Origin: Symsagittifera roscoffensis | Lineage: Eukaryota > Xenacoelomorpha > Acoela > Convolutidae | Reading direction: 5' to 3' | Length of the DNA stretch: 64,000 nt | Assembly (NCBI RefSeq): GCF_963678635.1 | Contig: NC_087062.1 | Location: 64,889,253-64,953,252, forward strand | In this document: positions 21,102-32,888 of the stretch, piece after piece | Layout of the letters: each line of letters opens with the position of its first letter | Numbering within the stretch: position 1 is the stretch's first letter | Program-made: the position numbers and the translations under genes | The notes under the pieces: generated by a model | What the model saw: the letters and a program-made list of their open reading frames with translations, nothing else | What the model was told of the DNA's origin: nothing | Databases searched by the model: none

Positions 21102-22171
21102 TTATCCATTGAGCTTAGTGGAAAGATGTAGGGAATTTTCGTCGAGAAATTGATCTTGGTTAGGTCTGATGATATTGTGGTCATAGTATTCGATAGAGTA
21201 TTCATTAGCTCGGGGTGCGGTGAAAATTTTTAATAGTTTTTTATATCCTACATGCGTAAATTGTCTAGATGTTAGTACTGTAGTCAGTCTAAAAATGTCA
21301 TTTTTGCTTTGTTCTACTTCGTGAGGTGTGTTAATTAGTGGTATACAAAGTGGGTTTGAGAAATGGTAAAATGATGTCCAGTGAAGTGTGGGGATTAGTA
21401 CATGCTCATCGACATAGTGGGGTTGTTCAGTGTGAGGGTTGGAGTGACTAATGTTACACTGAGGAAAGAGGGGTAAGGAAATTTGAGGAATTCGGGAGTA
21501 TTAGTGTGATCAGGGTGATTTACATAATCGCTGGCTGTTCCGGGTTTTGAGGGGAACGGGTGATTAGGGAATTTTCTTTTAATTGTTCTATATGCACGGT
21601 TAGTAGTGGATGATGATTGGATTGATGTTGAGGATTGGGCTAAAGAAAGGGTTTAATCTGAAGAGGGTGTAGGAGTTGGTGGGTTAGTTGATGATATGGT
21701 TGAGGATAATTGGCGAATGGTTGGGGTGTGAGGGTGTTGTATTTGTTGTTGAAAAGTTATTAGATTATTTAGTTCAGATGAGATTTGCATGGTTTCTGGG
21801 GAATTGTTGTTGGATCGTTCATTGGTAAAGGGGGAGTATGTTGGGGTTATTTGGGAAACATGAGAGATGTAAGAGGGGGATTCAATTTGGGATTGGGAGT
21901 GAATGGGTCGAAAGGTGGGTTGAGAAAAAGTTGATGGGTTGGGTTCGGAGTTTTCGAATTCGTCTGGGATTTCTATGTCTGAATTATTAAATTGGGAAAT
22001 TGTGTTAAAAATTGTGATATCTGAGTTAGCGTCAGAATCCGTGCCGGATGATGTGTTAATATGGTGTGATTCAGGTGGCGGGAAAGCAAAAATTGGGATA
22101 ATGGGAATTGGGTTTTGGAGCTTGGCTGGATGGGAAATTGAACGGTGAAGGGATCCAATTTGTCGGCTCAT
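21102..22171 (-). pseudogene. ORF-X of E2, broken
   Basis: The ATG at 22171 overlaps the env stop as ATGA. The frame is open for 172 codons to a TAA at 21655-21653, continues in phase with E1, and shifts frame near 21480. The homologous C-terminus then runs to a TAA at 21104-21102. This copy shows where the E1 protein, cut by the window edge, probably ends. The sequence starts MSRQ and is Pro/Ser/Asn-rich, like E1. Function unknown. Confidence 0.6.
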
Positions 22172-24481
22172 CGTAGGCTAAAAAATGATTGTTCTGAGAT
22201 TGAAAATTTGTTGTATGTGGTTGTTCGATTATTTGTTCATATGTATCGTCATTTTGAGATTGTTGTGTTACAATGTGATGAAGTTATAAATTCCTTTTAA
22301 TAAAGAGAAAATAATTCCAATAAAATTAATTATTGCTTATATTATAGTTAATTTTTCTAAGATGTACTATGGCCATCCTAAAAAGGATAAAAGTTCGTTT
22401 TTGAAATTTACAAAACTAAAAATATTGATTGGTGATATATCTTGCGGTCGATTTTTTTCACCGTTTAAATAAATATAATCTTTATTATCTTTAAAATATC
22501 CGCTGTAATCTTGTGCGTAAATATCTGAAAATCCTGCTGTTTCTGCAAGTTTACGTAAGTTTTGATCTATTGATTGTCGTTGTATAGTGTCCATTTTTGT
22601 AAGTAGTTCTTTAAATTGTTGTGTATGTGTACGTATGTGGTGTTGTATGTCGGATTTGGAATAGATGCCGATCGATTGTAAATCGATATTCGGGTTTCGG
22701 GTAATAGCTCTAATACTTTCAGTAAAACTTTTTTAGTGGTGGCATTAGTGTTGGATATGGTGTGAGTAGGTAGTATTTATGCTCGTCGGGATTTAGTTGT
22801 ACAACATTGTGGCTGTTTTCTGATCCACATGGGACTGCTGTATCCGAAAAATAAGTTCTTCTTGAAAGCGTATCAACAAAATATACTTGATTTTTGTAGA
22901 TTAATGGGATTTTTTGTAACATCGTTTATCTTCAAAAAAATATAAAGGTGATACTTCTTTGGTGCAAGTGTTATACCATAAGATGTTTCCTTCATAATCA
23001 ATGAAACTTGATCTATTTCCGGATAATAAATATCCTGCATATGGTATTTTTAGAACTGCTAGTGGTAGTGACTGTAGAATTTGTGTTCTTTCAAGTTCAC
23101 ATAGTTGATGTAGTGTTTCTAATTCTGAAGGTGACATTTCTTGAAAAATTCTGCTTATTGTGTAGTCTTGTTTCATGTCTAAATGTATATCATAGTGAAT
23201 TGCGCCAAAATGTGTGCTGTACATAAGTGATAGTTCTTGTAATCGATTACTCTCTGTGTCTTGTGGTTTTAATTTTCCACCGATTCGTCCTGCGTTTTTC
23301 TGAAATTTTACTGAAACGTAGGAATTTTCATCAGTGAATGAGTGAGATGTGACCATAGGGTGTACGATTAAATTTCCTGTATTCATTTCGAAACCATTTT
23401 GGTATTCGACAAGGATTTCTGAATACTGTGTTTTGTAAATTGGCTAGTTGTATTTACATGCAAGTTCTGTTTCTGGGTATATTTGAAATCGTGTTAATTT
23501 ATTTTCTATATTGTGAATATTTCTAAATTGATGATTTGTGGTTCTGATCTGGTCGGGGTTTGTATTTTCATATGGAATTGATTCAATAAAAATTTTTTGG
23601 TGAAATTTAATCATTCTAGCGTGTATTTTTGCTACTTGAAAAACTGTGCAGGTTTCTTCCGCAAACCATACAATGGTTGCTTGTGGGCGTGTTGTAGGAT
23701 CGCAATATCCTTGGTCGCTTTTGCAAGGGAGTTTAATTCCTTGGTAAAGAATGGTATCGTCTTTTAAGTCGCGTGTAAGTTGTACTTTTTCAAGTTGTAT
23801 TTTCCAATCAAAAAACATTATCTCTTGGTATCCTTTATTTTTTGTGTCTGCTTTGCAGTTTGAGGGGTTATCTTTTCCATTGTGTGGTATCCAATTTTTA
23901 TCATGAAGATCGTTAATCAATCTTCCGTGTGCTCCATGAAAGGGGCATTTTGTATCTAGTCTTATGTGACCTTGGTGTTTTTCAAGCTCGGCTTGATGTG
24001 CTACGTCTGGGGAAACTTGAAAATTTACAAGTTTTTTGTTTGTGCCTATGTTTGGTGTTAGGTTTAGTCGGTTTATTTCTATTTTACAGTCTTGAGGGCT
24101 GATATGTAATAATTTTTCGATATTAATTTGGTAGAAAGATTCGTGGTTCAATCTATTTTTATTTCCGTTTGAAACTTGTGAACAATGTACTTTCTTTTCG
24201 GAAAATGTTGCTGTAAATTTTTATCCTGTCAGTGTTGTTTCTCGGGCTTTCGAGTAAAGTGTAGCTATTACATTTGTTGTTTCTAAAGCTTGTGGTTCGG
24301 ATTCATATTGTGTTTCTTGATATATAACATATTTGTTTAATGTTTTTTGTTCGTTTTCTTCACAATCGTAGTGTGTTACTAAAAAATCCTGAGGTCCTGT
24401 GCAAGGAGAGGGATTTTGGTTTGGTTCGGAAAAAATGAAAAAAAGAAGGTGTTGAAATGTGAATATCTTTAGAATATATAT
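22168..24481 (-). pseudogene. env: env-like glycoprotein of E2, heavily broken
   Basis: Fragments at 23444-24151, 22901-23386, 22719-22922 and 22367-22594 match successive parts of the E1 env in order. The E1 start codon position reads ATA here (24481-24479), several stops and frameshifts follow, and about 330 bases covering the membrane anchor of E1 are deleted near 22290. The terminal ATGA overlap with ORF-X survives. It should be non-functional. Confidence 0.7.
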
Positions 24482-25599
24482 GTGTATGATAATCCTGAGT
24501 ATGGGTTATAAAAAGTTATGTATCTTATTGTCTTTTCTGTATATCTATCATATTTATATATTATTTCTGTAGTTATAAATGGAGGAGGTAAAAATTGAGC
24601 TGTTATACTAGGGGGGTCTAATTGAAATGGGTGTTGAACAATGTTATTGAGTCTTACTGTAAGTTCGAATTTTAGTGTGAGACTGCTTTGTTGTAGTAAT
24701 TGGATGTTATGTTCTTATATATCTTTGTGGATATCGTGTCGATATTGTAATCAATTTAGTGCCCAGTTGTGTAATCTATTACTTTCTTGATGATGAACAA
24801 ATAACGGGGGGGGGGTGCTACGAATGCATTCCAATCTAATCGTAGTGGTATATTATGAGATGATTGTTCTTGATATCGTGAATCAAGATTTGTAGGAAAA
24901 TTTAGAGGAAAAGTTGATGGTGATATTTGGCTTAAAAATGGTGTTGAAGGAAGGGAATGTGGATTGTGTTGTATCGAATGAAACGTCTATTGGGTTGTTT
25001 ACTAAATTTGTTTCGCCGTGAGGGTATTTGTTAGTTACCCAATATAGAGGACGTTCTGTGGTTGTTGGGTTATTAAAAGGGTTTTCTCTAACTTGTTCCG
25101 ATGTGGGGGTTGAACCTAAGTAATCTGATGGAATATTTGAAGTGCTTTGTTGTGAAGCAGTTGGAGGTGTATCTGGTAGTGTGCTACTAGAAAAGTCTTA
25201 GGGATTTGATGTTGGTGATTGAGGTATAATAAATTGAACTCTGGGAGTTTGAAAACTTCTATTTCGTCTTGGATGTATAATTTGTCTATTTATTTCGAGT
25301 GTGTTTTGGTTTTGACTGATGTGTCTTAATCTGTTAAGATCTTGCTGTAGATTTTATATGTTGGTTTGCATTGCGGTTCGCCTAAAGGTGCTTGGCGAAC
25401 AACTGGTTGTAATGGTTCAAATAATCGTGCGTGTCTTTCTTCAAAAGTATAGGGATTGTCTTGGAAAGAAATGCGTGTAGATGATTGGGGGCTTTGGGTA
25501 CTTGTGGGTGTTGTTGGGTTTTCTTGGAATGTTGTTGGTGGGGACTGGTGTGGGGGTTGTTGATTGGCAATTTTGAAAAATTTCTAAGAGTAGAAATTT
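24469..25599 (-). pseudogene. Pro/Ser-rich ORF of E2
   Basis: Homologous to the E1 ORF at 3617-4792 and in the same position between the small membrane ORF and env. It keeps the patch FQDNPYTFEERHARL near 25440. Stops and frameshifts are scattered, including at a run of ten G near 24807. The apparent 62-codon ORF at 25382-25570 is another frame of this gene and not a separate gene. Confidence 0.55.
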
Positions 25600-27162
25600 T
25601 TATGACGAAAATTTATGTTGATTCCGATATTCTTCAATTAGAAGAAACAGAAGGATGGTAGCTAATGTGAACGTGATGATTGCCTTTTTTATACATTTAC
25701 GTATTGTCATTTTGAGTGATGTTAAGAATGTAAGAAAAATTACGAATAGTAAAAAAACATCGGTTCTACTAAATAGACTGCGAAACATTTGAATAGTTAT
25801 TAAATTATCGTACCTGAGGAGGTTATGAAGAATTGTGGAAAGGGATTATTATACTTTAAAGAGTGAATAGAAAATTTAAAGAAGGTTGCAAAAAATTATG
25901 AAAAGAATGATTAAAGTTTCTATGATATCAATTAAAAATATTATTAAAAATATGAAGAGGTATGAAAGTTTTCTGAAAAAGTTTGAAAAGATTTGTTTAA
26001 TTTTGGTGACTGTTGTGAAAGAAGCATTTAAGAAATTATTTGGTTTTGTCGAATCTTTTTTAAATTTTTGGCGCTAAATTTGAGTGTGGTCGGATTATTT
26101 ATTGGTTTTTTGACGAGTGGGTTGAATTTCGTCAAATGTTGCTGAAGGGTTATTTTGAGATGTCGGGGAGATCTTCTTAGTTTTGTTTTTATTTATGGAA
26201 TAATTTGGAGTGTCCAAGAACTATTTGTACTTTAGGCTGAATGATCATGTTTTTTTTTGTTCCTTAGGCTAATTTAATATTTTTTCTTGGAGGGTTTTTG
26301 AGTGCTAAGTTGGGAAAATATTGTTGATCTTTGTACTACTTGATAGGGGAGGGTTGTAATATTGAGATTGTAATTATTTTAGTTGTCATTTTGTAGCGGT
26401 TTGCTTATTTTTGACCTGGAGTTTTTGAAGTTATAGTTATAGTTATGCTCAGAGGTGAATATGTGTTGGCTAATAAAGTCGTGTCGCTACAAATAAAGTT
26501 GTGATTCGGGATGATTTCTATTGGCTTATTTTGAACTAAATCTATTTGAGTGTTTTTCAGCATGTTATTTTGAAAATGAGTATGTTCAAAATAAATAAAA
26601 AGAAGATAATGAAGAACAAAAATGAAAGTTTTTTTTTTAAATTCAATTTTCTTTAATATTTTAGATTGTGGAAAAAAGGTTTTATAGTTTTTCCGTGGTT
26701 GACTTCTAAGTCGTGTTGATTCTCTATGTTCAGATTTTTCTTTTTGATCCTGTGGTAGGTCTTTTTCTGTCATTTTTCTTTTTTTTCTTTCTTTTTGAGA
26801 TGTTTGTGTTTTTTGTTTATGGGATGTTCGATGAATTTTTTGTTGGTCTGTTTTTGATTTCTTTTGTTCATCAGTGTGTTGATTTGATTCTTTTTCTGAG
26901 TTGTTTTGAACCATTTTTAAACCTGTGAAAGAACATAATTGTGTTAATTCACGGAGTGCGTGTTCTTTTGGGTAATAGGGTAATAGGTTGTTTCGATGTT
27001 GAATAATTTCTTTTTATTTGTGTCAGTTAATTTGTATGTGACATCAGTAGGTTTGTCAATTATTTGATATTGTCTTTTTCGGAGTGGTTGTAGTTTTTAG
27101 AAATTCCTTTCTGCGTCGTAAAGTTGGGAATTAAAACAAATGTTCCGATTTTTAAATTTGTT
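25157..27162 (-). repeat. tandem unit 1
   Basis: 2006 bp. It carries an intact 62-codon membrane ORF (25600-25788) and a frame of 169 codons from the integrase tail (26405-26914) that opens into downstream sequence. It leads directly into the Pro/Ser-rich ORF and env of E2. Confidence 0.85.
25600..25788 (-). CDS. small membrane protein, 62 aa, unit 1
   Basis: Full-length homologue of the E1 protein at 4758-4946, with the SRTD motif, a hydrophobic segment, the basic KCIKKAI turn, a second hydrophobic segment and an EEY tail. It is one of two intact copies among the four units. Its survival in an element whose large genes are broken may simply reflect its small size. Confidence 0.55.
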   Translation of the reverse strand: MFRSLFSRTDVFLLFVIFLTFLTSLKMTIRKCIKKAIITFTLATILLFLLIEEYRNQHKFSS

Positions 27163-29169
27163 GCAGTTGGAGGTGTATCTGGTAGTGTGCTACTAGAAAA
27201 GTCTAAGGGATTTGATGTTGGTGATTGAGGTATAATAAATTGAACTCTGGGAGTTTGAAAACTTCTATTTCGTCTTGGATGTATAATTTGTCTATTTATT
27301 TCGAGTGTGTTTTGGTTTTGACTGATGTGTCTTAATCTGTTAAGATCTTGCTGTAGATTTTATATGTTGGTTTGCATTGCGGTTCGCCTAAAGGTGCTTG
27401 GCGAACAACTGGTTGTAAAGGTTCAAATAATCGTGCGTGTCTTTCTTCAAAAGTATTGGGATTGTCTTGGAAAGAAATGCGTGTAGATGATTGGGGGCTT
27501 TAAGTACTTGTGGGTGTTGTTGGGTTTTCTTGAAATGTTGTTGGTGGGGACTGGTGTGGGGGTTGTTGATTGGCAATTTTGAAAAATTTCTAAGAGTAGA
27601 AATTTTTATGATGAAAATTTATGTTTATTCCGATATTCTTCAATTAAAAGAAACAGAAGGATGGTAGCTAATGTGAACGTGATGATTGCTTTTTTTATAC
27701 ATTTACGTGTTGTCATTTTGAGTGATGTTAAGAATGTAAGAAAAATTACGAATAGTAGAAAAAAACATCGGTTCTACTAAATAGACTGCGAAACATTTGA
27801 ATAGTTATTAAATTATCGTACCTGAGGAGGTTATGAAGAATTGTGGAAAGGGATTATTATACTTTAAAGAGTGAATAGAAAAATTAAAAAAGGTTGCAAA
27901 AAATTATGAAAAGAATGATTAAAGTTTCTATGATATCAGTTAAAAATATTATTAAAAATATGAAGAGGTATGAAAGTTTTCTGAAAAAGTTTGAAAAGAT
28001 TTGTTTAATTTTGGTGACTGTTGTTGAAAGAAGCATTTAAGAAATTATTTGGTTTTGTCTAATCTTTTTTAAATTTTTGGCGCTAAATTTGAGTGTGGTC
28101 GGATTATTTATTGGTTTTTTGACAAGTGGGTTGAATTTCGTCAAATGTTGCTGAAGGGTTATTTTGAGATGTCGGGGAGATCTTCTTAGTTTTGTTTTTA
28201 TTTATGGAATAATTTGGAGTGTCCAAGAATTATTTGTACTTTAGGCTGAATGATCATGTTTTTTTTTGTTCTTTAGGCTAATTTAATATTTTTTCTTGGA
28301 GGGTTTTTGAGTGCTAAGTTGGGAAAATATTGTTGATCTTTGTACTACTTGATAGGGGAGGGTTGTAATATTGAGATTGTATTTATTTTAGTTGTCATTT
28401 TGTAGCGGTTTGCTTATTTTTGACCTGGAGGTTTTGAAGTTATAGTTATAGTTATGCTCAGAGGTGAATATGTGATGGCTAATAAAGTCGTGTCGCTATA
28501 AATAAAGTTGTGATTCGGGATGATTTCTATTGGCTTATTTTGAACTAAATCTATTTGAGTGTTTTTCAGCATGTTATTTTGAAAATGTGTATGTTCAAAA
28601 TAAATAAAAAGAAGATAATGAAGAACAAAAATGAAAGTTTTTTTTTAAATTCAATTTTCTTTAATATTTTAGATTGTGGAAAAAAGGTTTTATAGTTTTT
28701 CCGTGGTTGACTTCTAAGTCGTGTTGATTCTCTATGTTCAGATTTTTCTTTTTGATCCTGTGGTAGGTCTTTTTCTGTCATTTTTCAATTTTTTCCTTCT
28801 TTTTGAGATGTTTGTGTTTTTCGTTTATGGGATGTTCGATGAACTTTTTGTTGGTCTGTTTTTGATTTCATTGTTCATCAGTGTGTTGATTTGATTCTTT
28901 TTCTGAGTTGTTTTGAACCATTTTTAAACCTGTGAAAGAACATAATCGTGTTAATTCACGGAGTGCGTGTTCTTTTGGGTAATAGGGTAATAGGTTGTTT
29001 CGATGTTGAATAATTTCTTTTTATTTGTGTCAGTTAATTTGTATGTGACATCAGTAGGTTTGTCAATTATTTGATATTGTCTTTTTCGGAGTGGTTGTAG
29101 TTTTTAGAAATTCCTTTCTGCGTCGTAAAGTTGGGAATTAAAACAAATGTTCCGATTTTTAAATTTGTT
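27163..29169 (-). repeat. tandem unit 2
   Basis: 2007 bp. The 62-codon ORF (about 27606-27796) is frameshifted by two extra bases (AG) before the A7 run near 27757. Unit 3 shares this change. Confidence 0.85.
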
Positions 29170-31182
29170 GCAGTTGGAGGTGTATCTGGTAGTGTGCTAC
29201 TAGAAAAGTCTAAGGGATTTGATGTTGGTGATTGAGGTATAATAAATTGAACTCTGGGAGTTTGAAAACTTCTATTTCGTCTTGGATGTATAATTTGTCT
29301 ATTTATTTCGAGTGTGTTTTGGTTTTGACTGATGTGTCTTACTCTGTTAAGATCTTGCTGTAGATTTTATATGTTGGTTTGCATTGCGGTTCGCCTAAAG
29401 GTGCTTGGCGAACAACTGGTTGTAAAGGTTCAAATAATCGTGCGTGTCTTTCTTCAAAAGTATAGGGATTGTCTTGGAAAGAAATGCGTGTAGATTATTG
29501 GGGGCTTTGGGTACTTGTGGGTGTTGTTGGGTTTTCTTGGAATGTTGTTGGTGGGGACTGGTGTGGGGGTTGTTGATTGGCAATTTTGAAAAATTTCTAA
29601 GAGTAGAAATTTTTATGATGAAAATTTATGTTTATTCCGATATTCTTCAATTAAAAGAAAAAAGAAACAGAAGGATGGTAGCTAATGTGAACGTGATGAT
29701 TGCTTTTTTTATACATTTACGTATTGTCAATTTGAGTGATGTTAAGAATGTAAGAAAAATTACGAATAGTAGAAAAAAACATCGGTTCTACTAAATAGAC
29801 TGCGAAACATTTGAATAGTTATTAAATTATCGTACCTGAGGAGGTTATGAAGAATTGTGGAAAGGGATTATTATACTTTAAAGAGTGAATAGAAAATTTA
29901 AAAAAGGTTGCAAAAAATTATGAAAAGAATGATTAAAGTTTCTATGATATCAGTTAAAAATATTATAAAAATATGAAGAGGTATGAAAGTTTTCTGAAAA
30001 AGTTTGAAAAGATTTGTTTAATTTTGGTGACTGTTGTTGAAAGAAGCATTTAAGAAATTATTTGGTTTTGTCGTATCTTTTTTAAATTTTTGGCGCTAAA
30101 TTTGAGTGTGGTCGGATTATTTATTGGTTTTTTGACAAGAGGGTTGAATTTCGTCAAATGTTGCTGAAGGGTTATTTTGAGATGTCGGGGAGATCTTCTT
30201 AGTTTTGTTTTTATTTATGGAATAATTTGGAGTGTCCAAGAATTATTTGTACTTTAGGCTGAATGATCATGTTTTTTTTTGTTCTTTAGGCTAATTTAAT
30301 ATTTTTTCTTGGAGGGTTTTTGAGTGCTAAGTTGGGAAAATATTGTTGATCTTTGTACTACTTGATAGGGGAGGGTTGTAATATTGAGATTGTATTTATT
30401 TTAGTTGTCATTTTGTAGCGGTTTGCTTATTTTTGACCTGGAGGTTTTGAAGTTATAGTTATAGTTATGCTCAGAGGTGAATATGTGTTGGCTAATAAAG
30501 TCGTGTCGCTATAAATAAAGTTGTGATTCGGGATGATTTCTATTGGCTTATTTTGAACTAAATCTATTTGAGTGTTTTTCAGCATGTTATTTTGAAAATG
30601 TGTATGTTCAAAATAAATAAAAAGAAGATAATGAAGAACAAAAATGAAAGTTTTTTTTTAAATTCAATTTTCTTTAATATTTTAGATTGTGGAAAAAAGG
30701 TTTTATAGTTTTTCCCTGGTTGACTTCTAAGTCGTGTTGATTCTCTATGTTCAGATTTTTCTTTTTGATCCTGTGGTAGGTCTTTTTCTGTCATTTTTCT
30801 ATTTTTTCCTTCTTTTTGAGAGGTTTGTGTTTTTCGTTTATGGGATGTTCGATGAACTTTTTGTTGGTCTGTTTTTGATTTCATTGTTCATCAGTGTGTT
30901 GATTTGATTCTTTTTCTGAGTTGTTTTGAACCATTTTTAAACCTGTGAAAGAACATAATTGTGTTAATTCACGGAGTGCGTGTTCTTTTGGGTAATAGGG
31001 TAATAGGTTGTTTCGATGTTGAATAATTTCTTTTTATTTGTGTCAGTTAATTTGTATGTGACATCAGTAGGTTTGTCAATTATTTGATATTGTCTTTTTC
31101 GGAGTGGTTGTAGTTTTTAGAAATTCCTTTCTGCGTCGTAAAGTTGGGAATTAAAACAAATGTTCCGATTTTTAAATTTGTT
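29170..31182 (-). repeat. tandem unit 3
   Basis: 2013 bp. It carries the same 2-base insertion in the small membrane ORF (about 29613-29811) as unit 2, plus an extra 7 bases near 29657. The integrase-tail ORF is at 30579-30884. Confidence 0.85.
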
Positions 31183-32888
31183 GCAGTTGGAGGTGTATCT
31201 GGTAGTGTGCTACTAGAAAAGTCTAAGGGATTTGATGTTGGTGATTGAGGTATAATAAATTGAACTCTGGGAGTTTGAAAACTTCTATTTCGTCTTGGAT
31301 GTATAATTTGTCTATTTATTTCGAGTGTGTTTTGGTTTTGACTGATGTGTCTTACTCTGTTAAGATCTTGCTGTAGATGTAAGTAGATGTTATATGTTGG
31401 TTTGCATTGCGGTTCGCTTAAAGGTGCTTGGCGAACAACTGGTTGTAATGGTTCAGATAATCGTGCGTGTCTTTCTTCAAAAGTATAGGGATTGTCTTGG
31501 AAAGAAATGCGTGTAGATGGTTGGGGGCTTTGGGTACTTGTGGGTGTTGTTGGGTTTTCTTGGAATGTTGTTGGTGGGGACTGGTGTGGGGGTTGTTGAT
31601 TGGCAATTTTGAAAAATTTCTAAGAGTGGAAATTTTTATGATGAAAATTTATTTTTATTCCGATATTCTTCAGTTAAAAGAAACAGACGGATGGTAGCTA
31701 ATGTGAACGTGATGATTGCCTTTTTTATACATTTACGTATTGTCATTATGAGTGATGTTAAGAATGTAAGAAAAATTACGAATAGTAAAAAAACATCGGT
31801 TCTACTAAATAGACTGCGAAACATTTGAATAGTTATTAAATTATCGTACCTGAGGAGGTTATGAAGAATTGTGGAAAGGGATTATTATACTTTAAAGAGT
31901 GAATAGAAAATTTAAAAAATGTTTCAAAAAATTATGAAAAGAATGATTAAAGTTTCTATGATATCAGTTAAAAATATTATTAAAAATTTGAAGAGGTATG
32001 AAAGTTTTCTGAAAAAGTTTGAAAAAATTTGTTTAATTTTGGTGACTGTTGTTGAAAGAAGCATTTAAGAAATTATTTGGTTTTGTCGAATCTTTTTTAA
32101 ATTTTTGGCGCTAAATTTGAGTGTGGTCGGATTATTTATTGGTTTTTTGACAAGTGGGTTGAATTTTGTCAAATGTTGCTGAAGTGTTATTTTGAGATGT
32201 CGGGGAGATCTTCTTAGTTTTGTTTTTATTTATGGAATATATTGGAGTGTCCAAGACTTATTTGTACTTTAGGCTGAATGATCATGTTTTTTTTTGTTCT
32301 TTAGGCTAATTTAATATTTTTTCTTGGAGGGTTTTTGAGTGCTAAGTTGGGAAAATATTGTTGATCTTTGTACTACTTGATAGGGGAGGGTTGTAATATT
32401 GAGATTGTATTTATTTTAGTTGTCATTCATAGTTATGCTCAGAGGTGAATATGTGTTGGTTAATAAAGTAGTGTCGCCATAAATAAAGTTGTGATTCGGC
32501 ATGATTTCTATTGGCTTATTTTGTACTGGTCGGTTCTGTGGTCGATTCTCTGCTCCTGTGGTAAGTTTTTTTCTGTCATTTTTTTTATTTTTTCTTTCTT
32601 TTTGAGATGTTTGTGTTTTTTGTTTAGGGGATGTTCGATGAACTTTTTGTTGGTCTGTTTTTGTTGTTTTGAACCATTTTTAAACCTGTGAAAGAACATA
32701 ATTGTGTTAATTCACGGAGTGCGTGTTCTTTTGGGTAATAGGGTAATAGGTTGTTTCGATGTTGAATAATTTCTTTTTATTTGTGTCAGTTAATTTGTAT
32801 GTGACATCAGTAGGTTTGTCAATTATTTGATATTGTCTTTTTCGGAGTGGTTGTAGTTTTTAGAAATTCCTTTCTGCGTCGTAAAGTT
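31183..32888 (-). repeat. tandem unit 4, with internal deletions
   Basis: About 1.7 kb. It has an intact 62-codon ORF at 31636-31824 and lacks about 50 bases near 32428 and about 200 bases near 32525 relative to the other units. At 32888 it passes into the unique integrase sequence of E2. Confidence 0.85.
31636..31824 (-). CDS. small membrane protein, 62 aa, unit 4
   Basis: Full-length copy of the 62-residue two-segment membrane protein (see 25600-25788), with a few substitutions (for example TIRLF for TILLF). Confidence 0.5.
   Translation of the reverse strand: MFRSLFSRTDVFLLFVIFLTFLTSLIMTIRKCIKKAIITFTLATIRLFLLTEEYRNKNKFSS

Larger units (their letters stand above)
25157..32888 (-). repeat. 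array of four head-to-tail ~2.0-kb units in E2
   Basis: Units start at 25157, 27163, 29170 and 31183 (spacing 2006, 2007 and 2013 bp). The fourth ends at about 32888, shortened by deletions near 32428 and 32525. Read on the coding strand, each unit runs from the C-terminal part of the integrase through the spacer and the two small membrane ORFs into the start of the Pro/Ser-rich ORF. Neighbouring units differ at only a few positions. Each internal junction joins Pro/Ser ORF sequence to integrase sequence at ATTTGTTGCAGTTGG. Confidence 0.9.

Noticed and set aside
25382-25570. 62-codon ORF starting MPINNPHTSP, repeated at 27388, 29395 and 31418
   Set aside because: It is an alternative frame of the Pro/Ser-rich ORF; the frame shared with E1 is the other one. 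Its recurrence only reflects the tandem units.
26965-26990. GGGTAATAGGGTAATAGG strings resembling a homing-endonuclease site or telomere repeat
   Set aside because: They lie in the integrase coding region in every copy and simply encode Tyr-Tyr-Pro-type residues in E1; the known I-SceI site is different.
29444-29794. Plus-strand ORFs in E1 and E2, such as 29444-29794 or 10115-10486
   Set aside because: They are antisense shadows of minus-strand element genes. They are long only because the coding strand is A-rich and so antisense stops are few; Cys/Phe/Leu-rich translations are typical of such shadows.
25157-32888. Tandem units considered as satellite DNA or a CRISPR-like array
   Set aside because: The unit is 2 kb of recognisable element coding sequence without short repeats and spacers.
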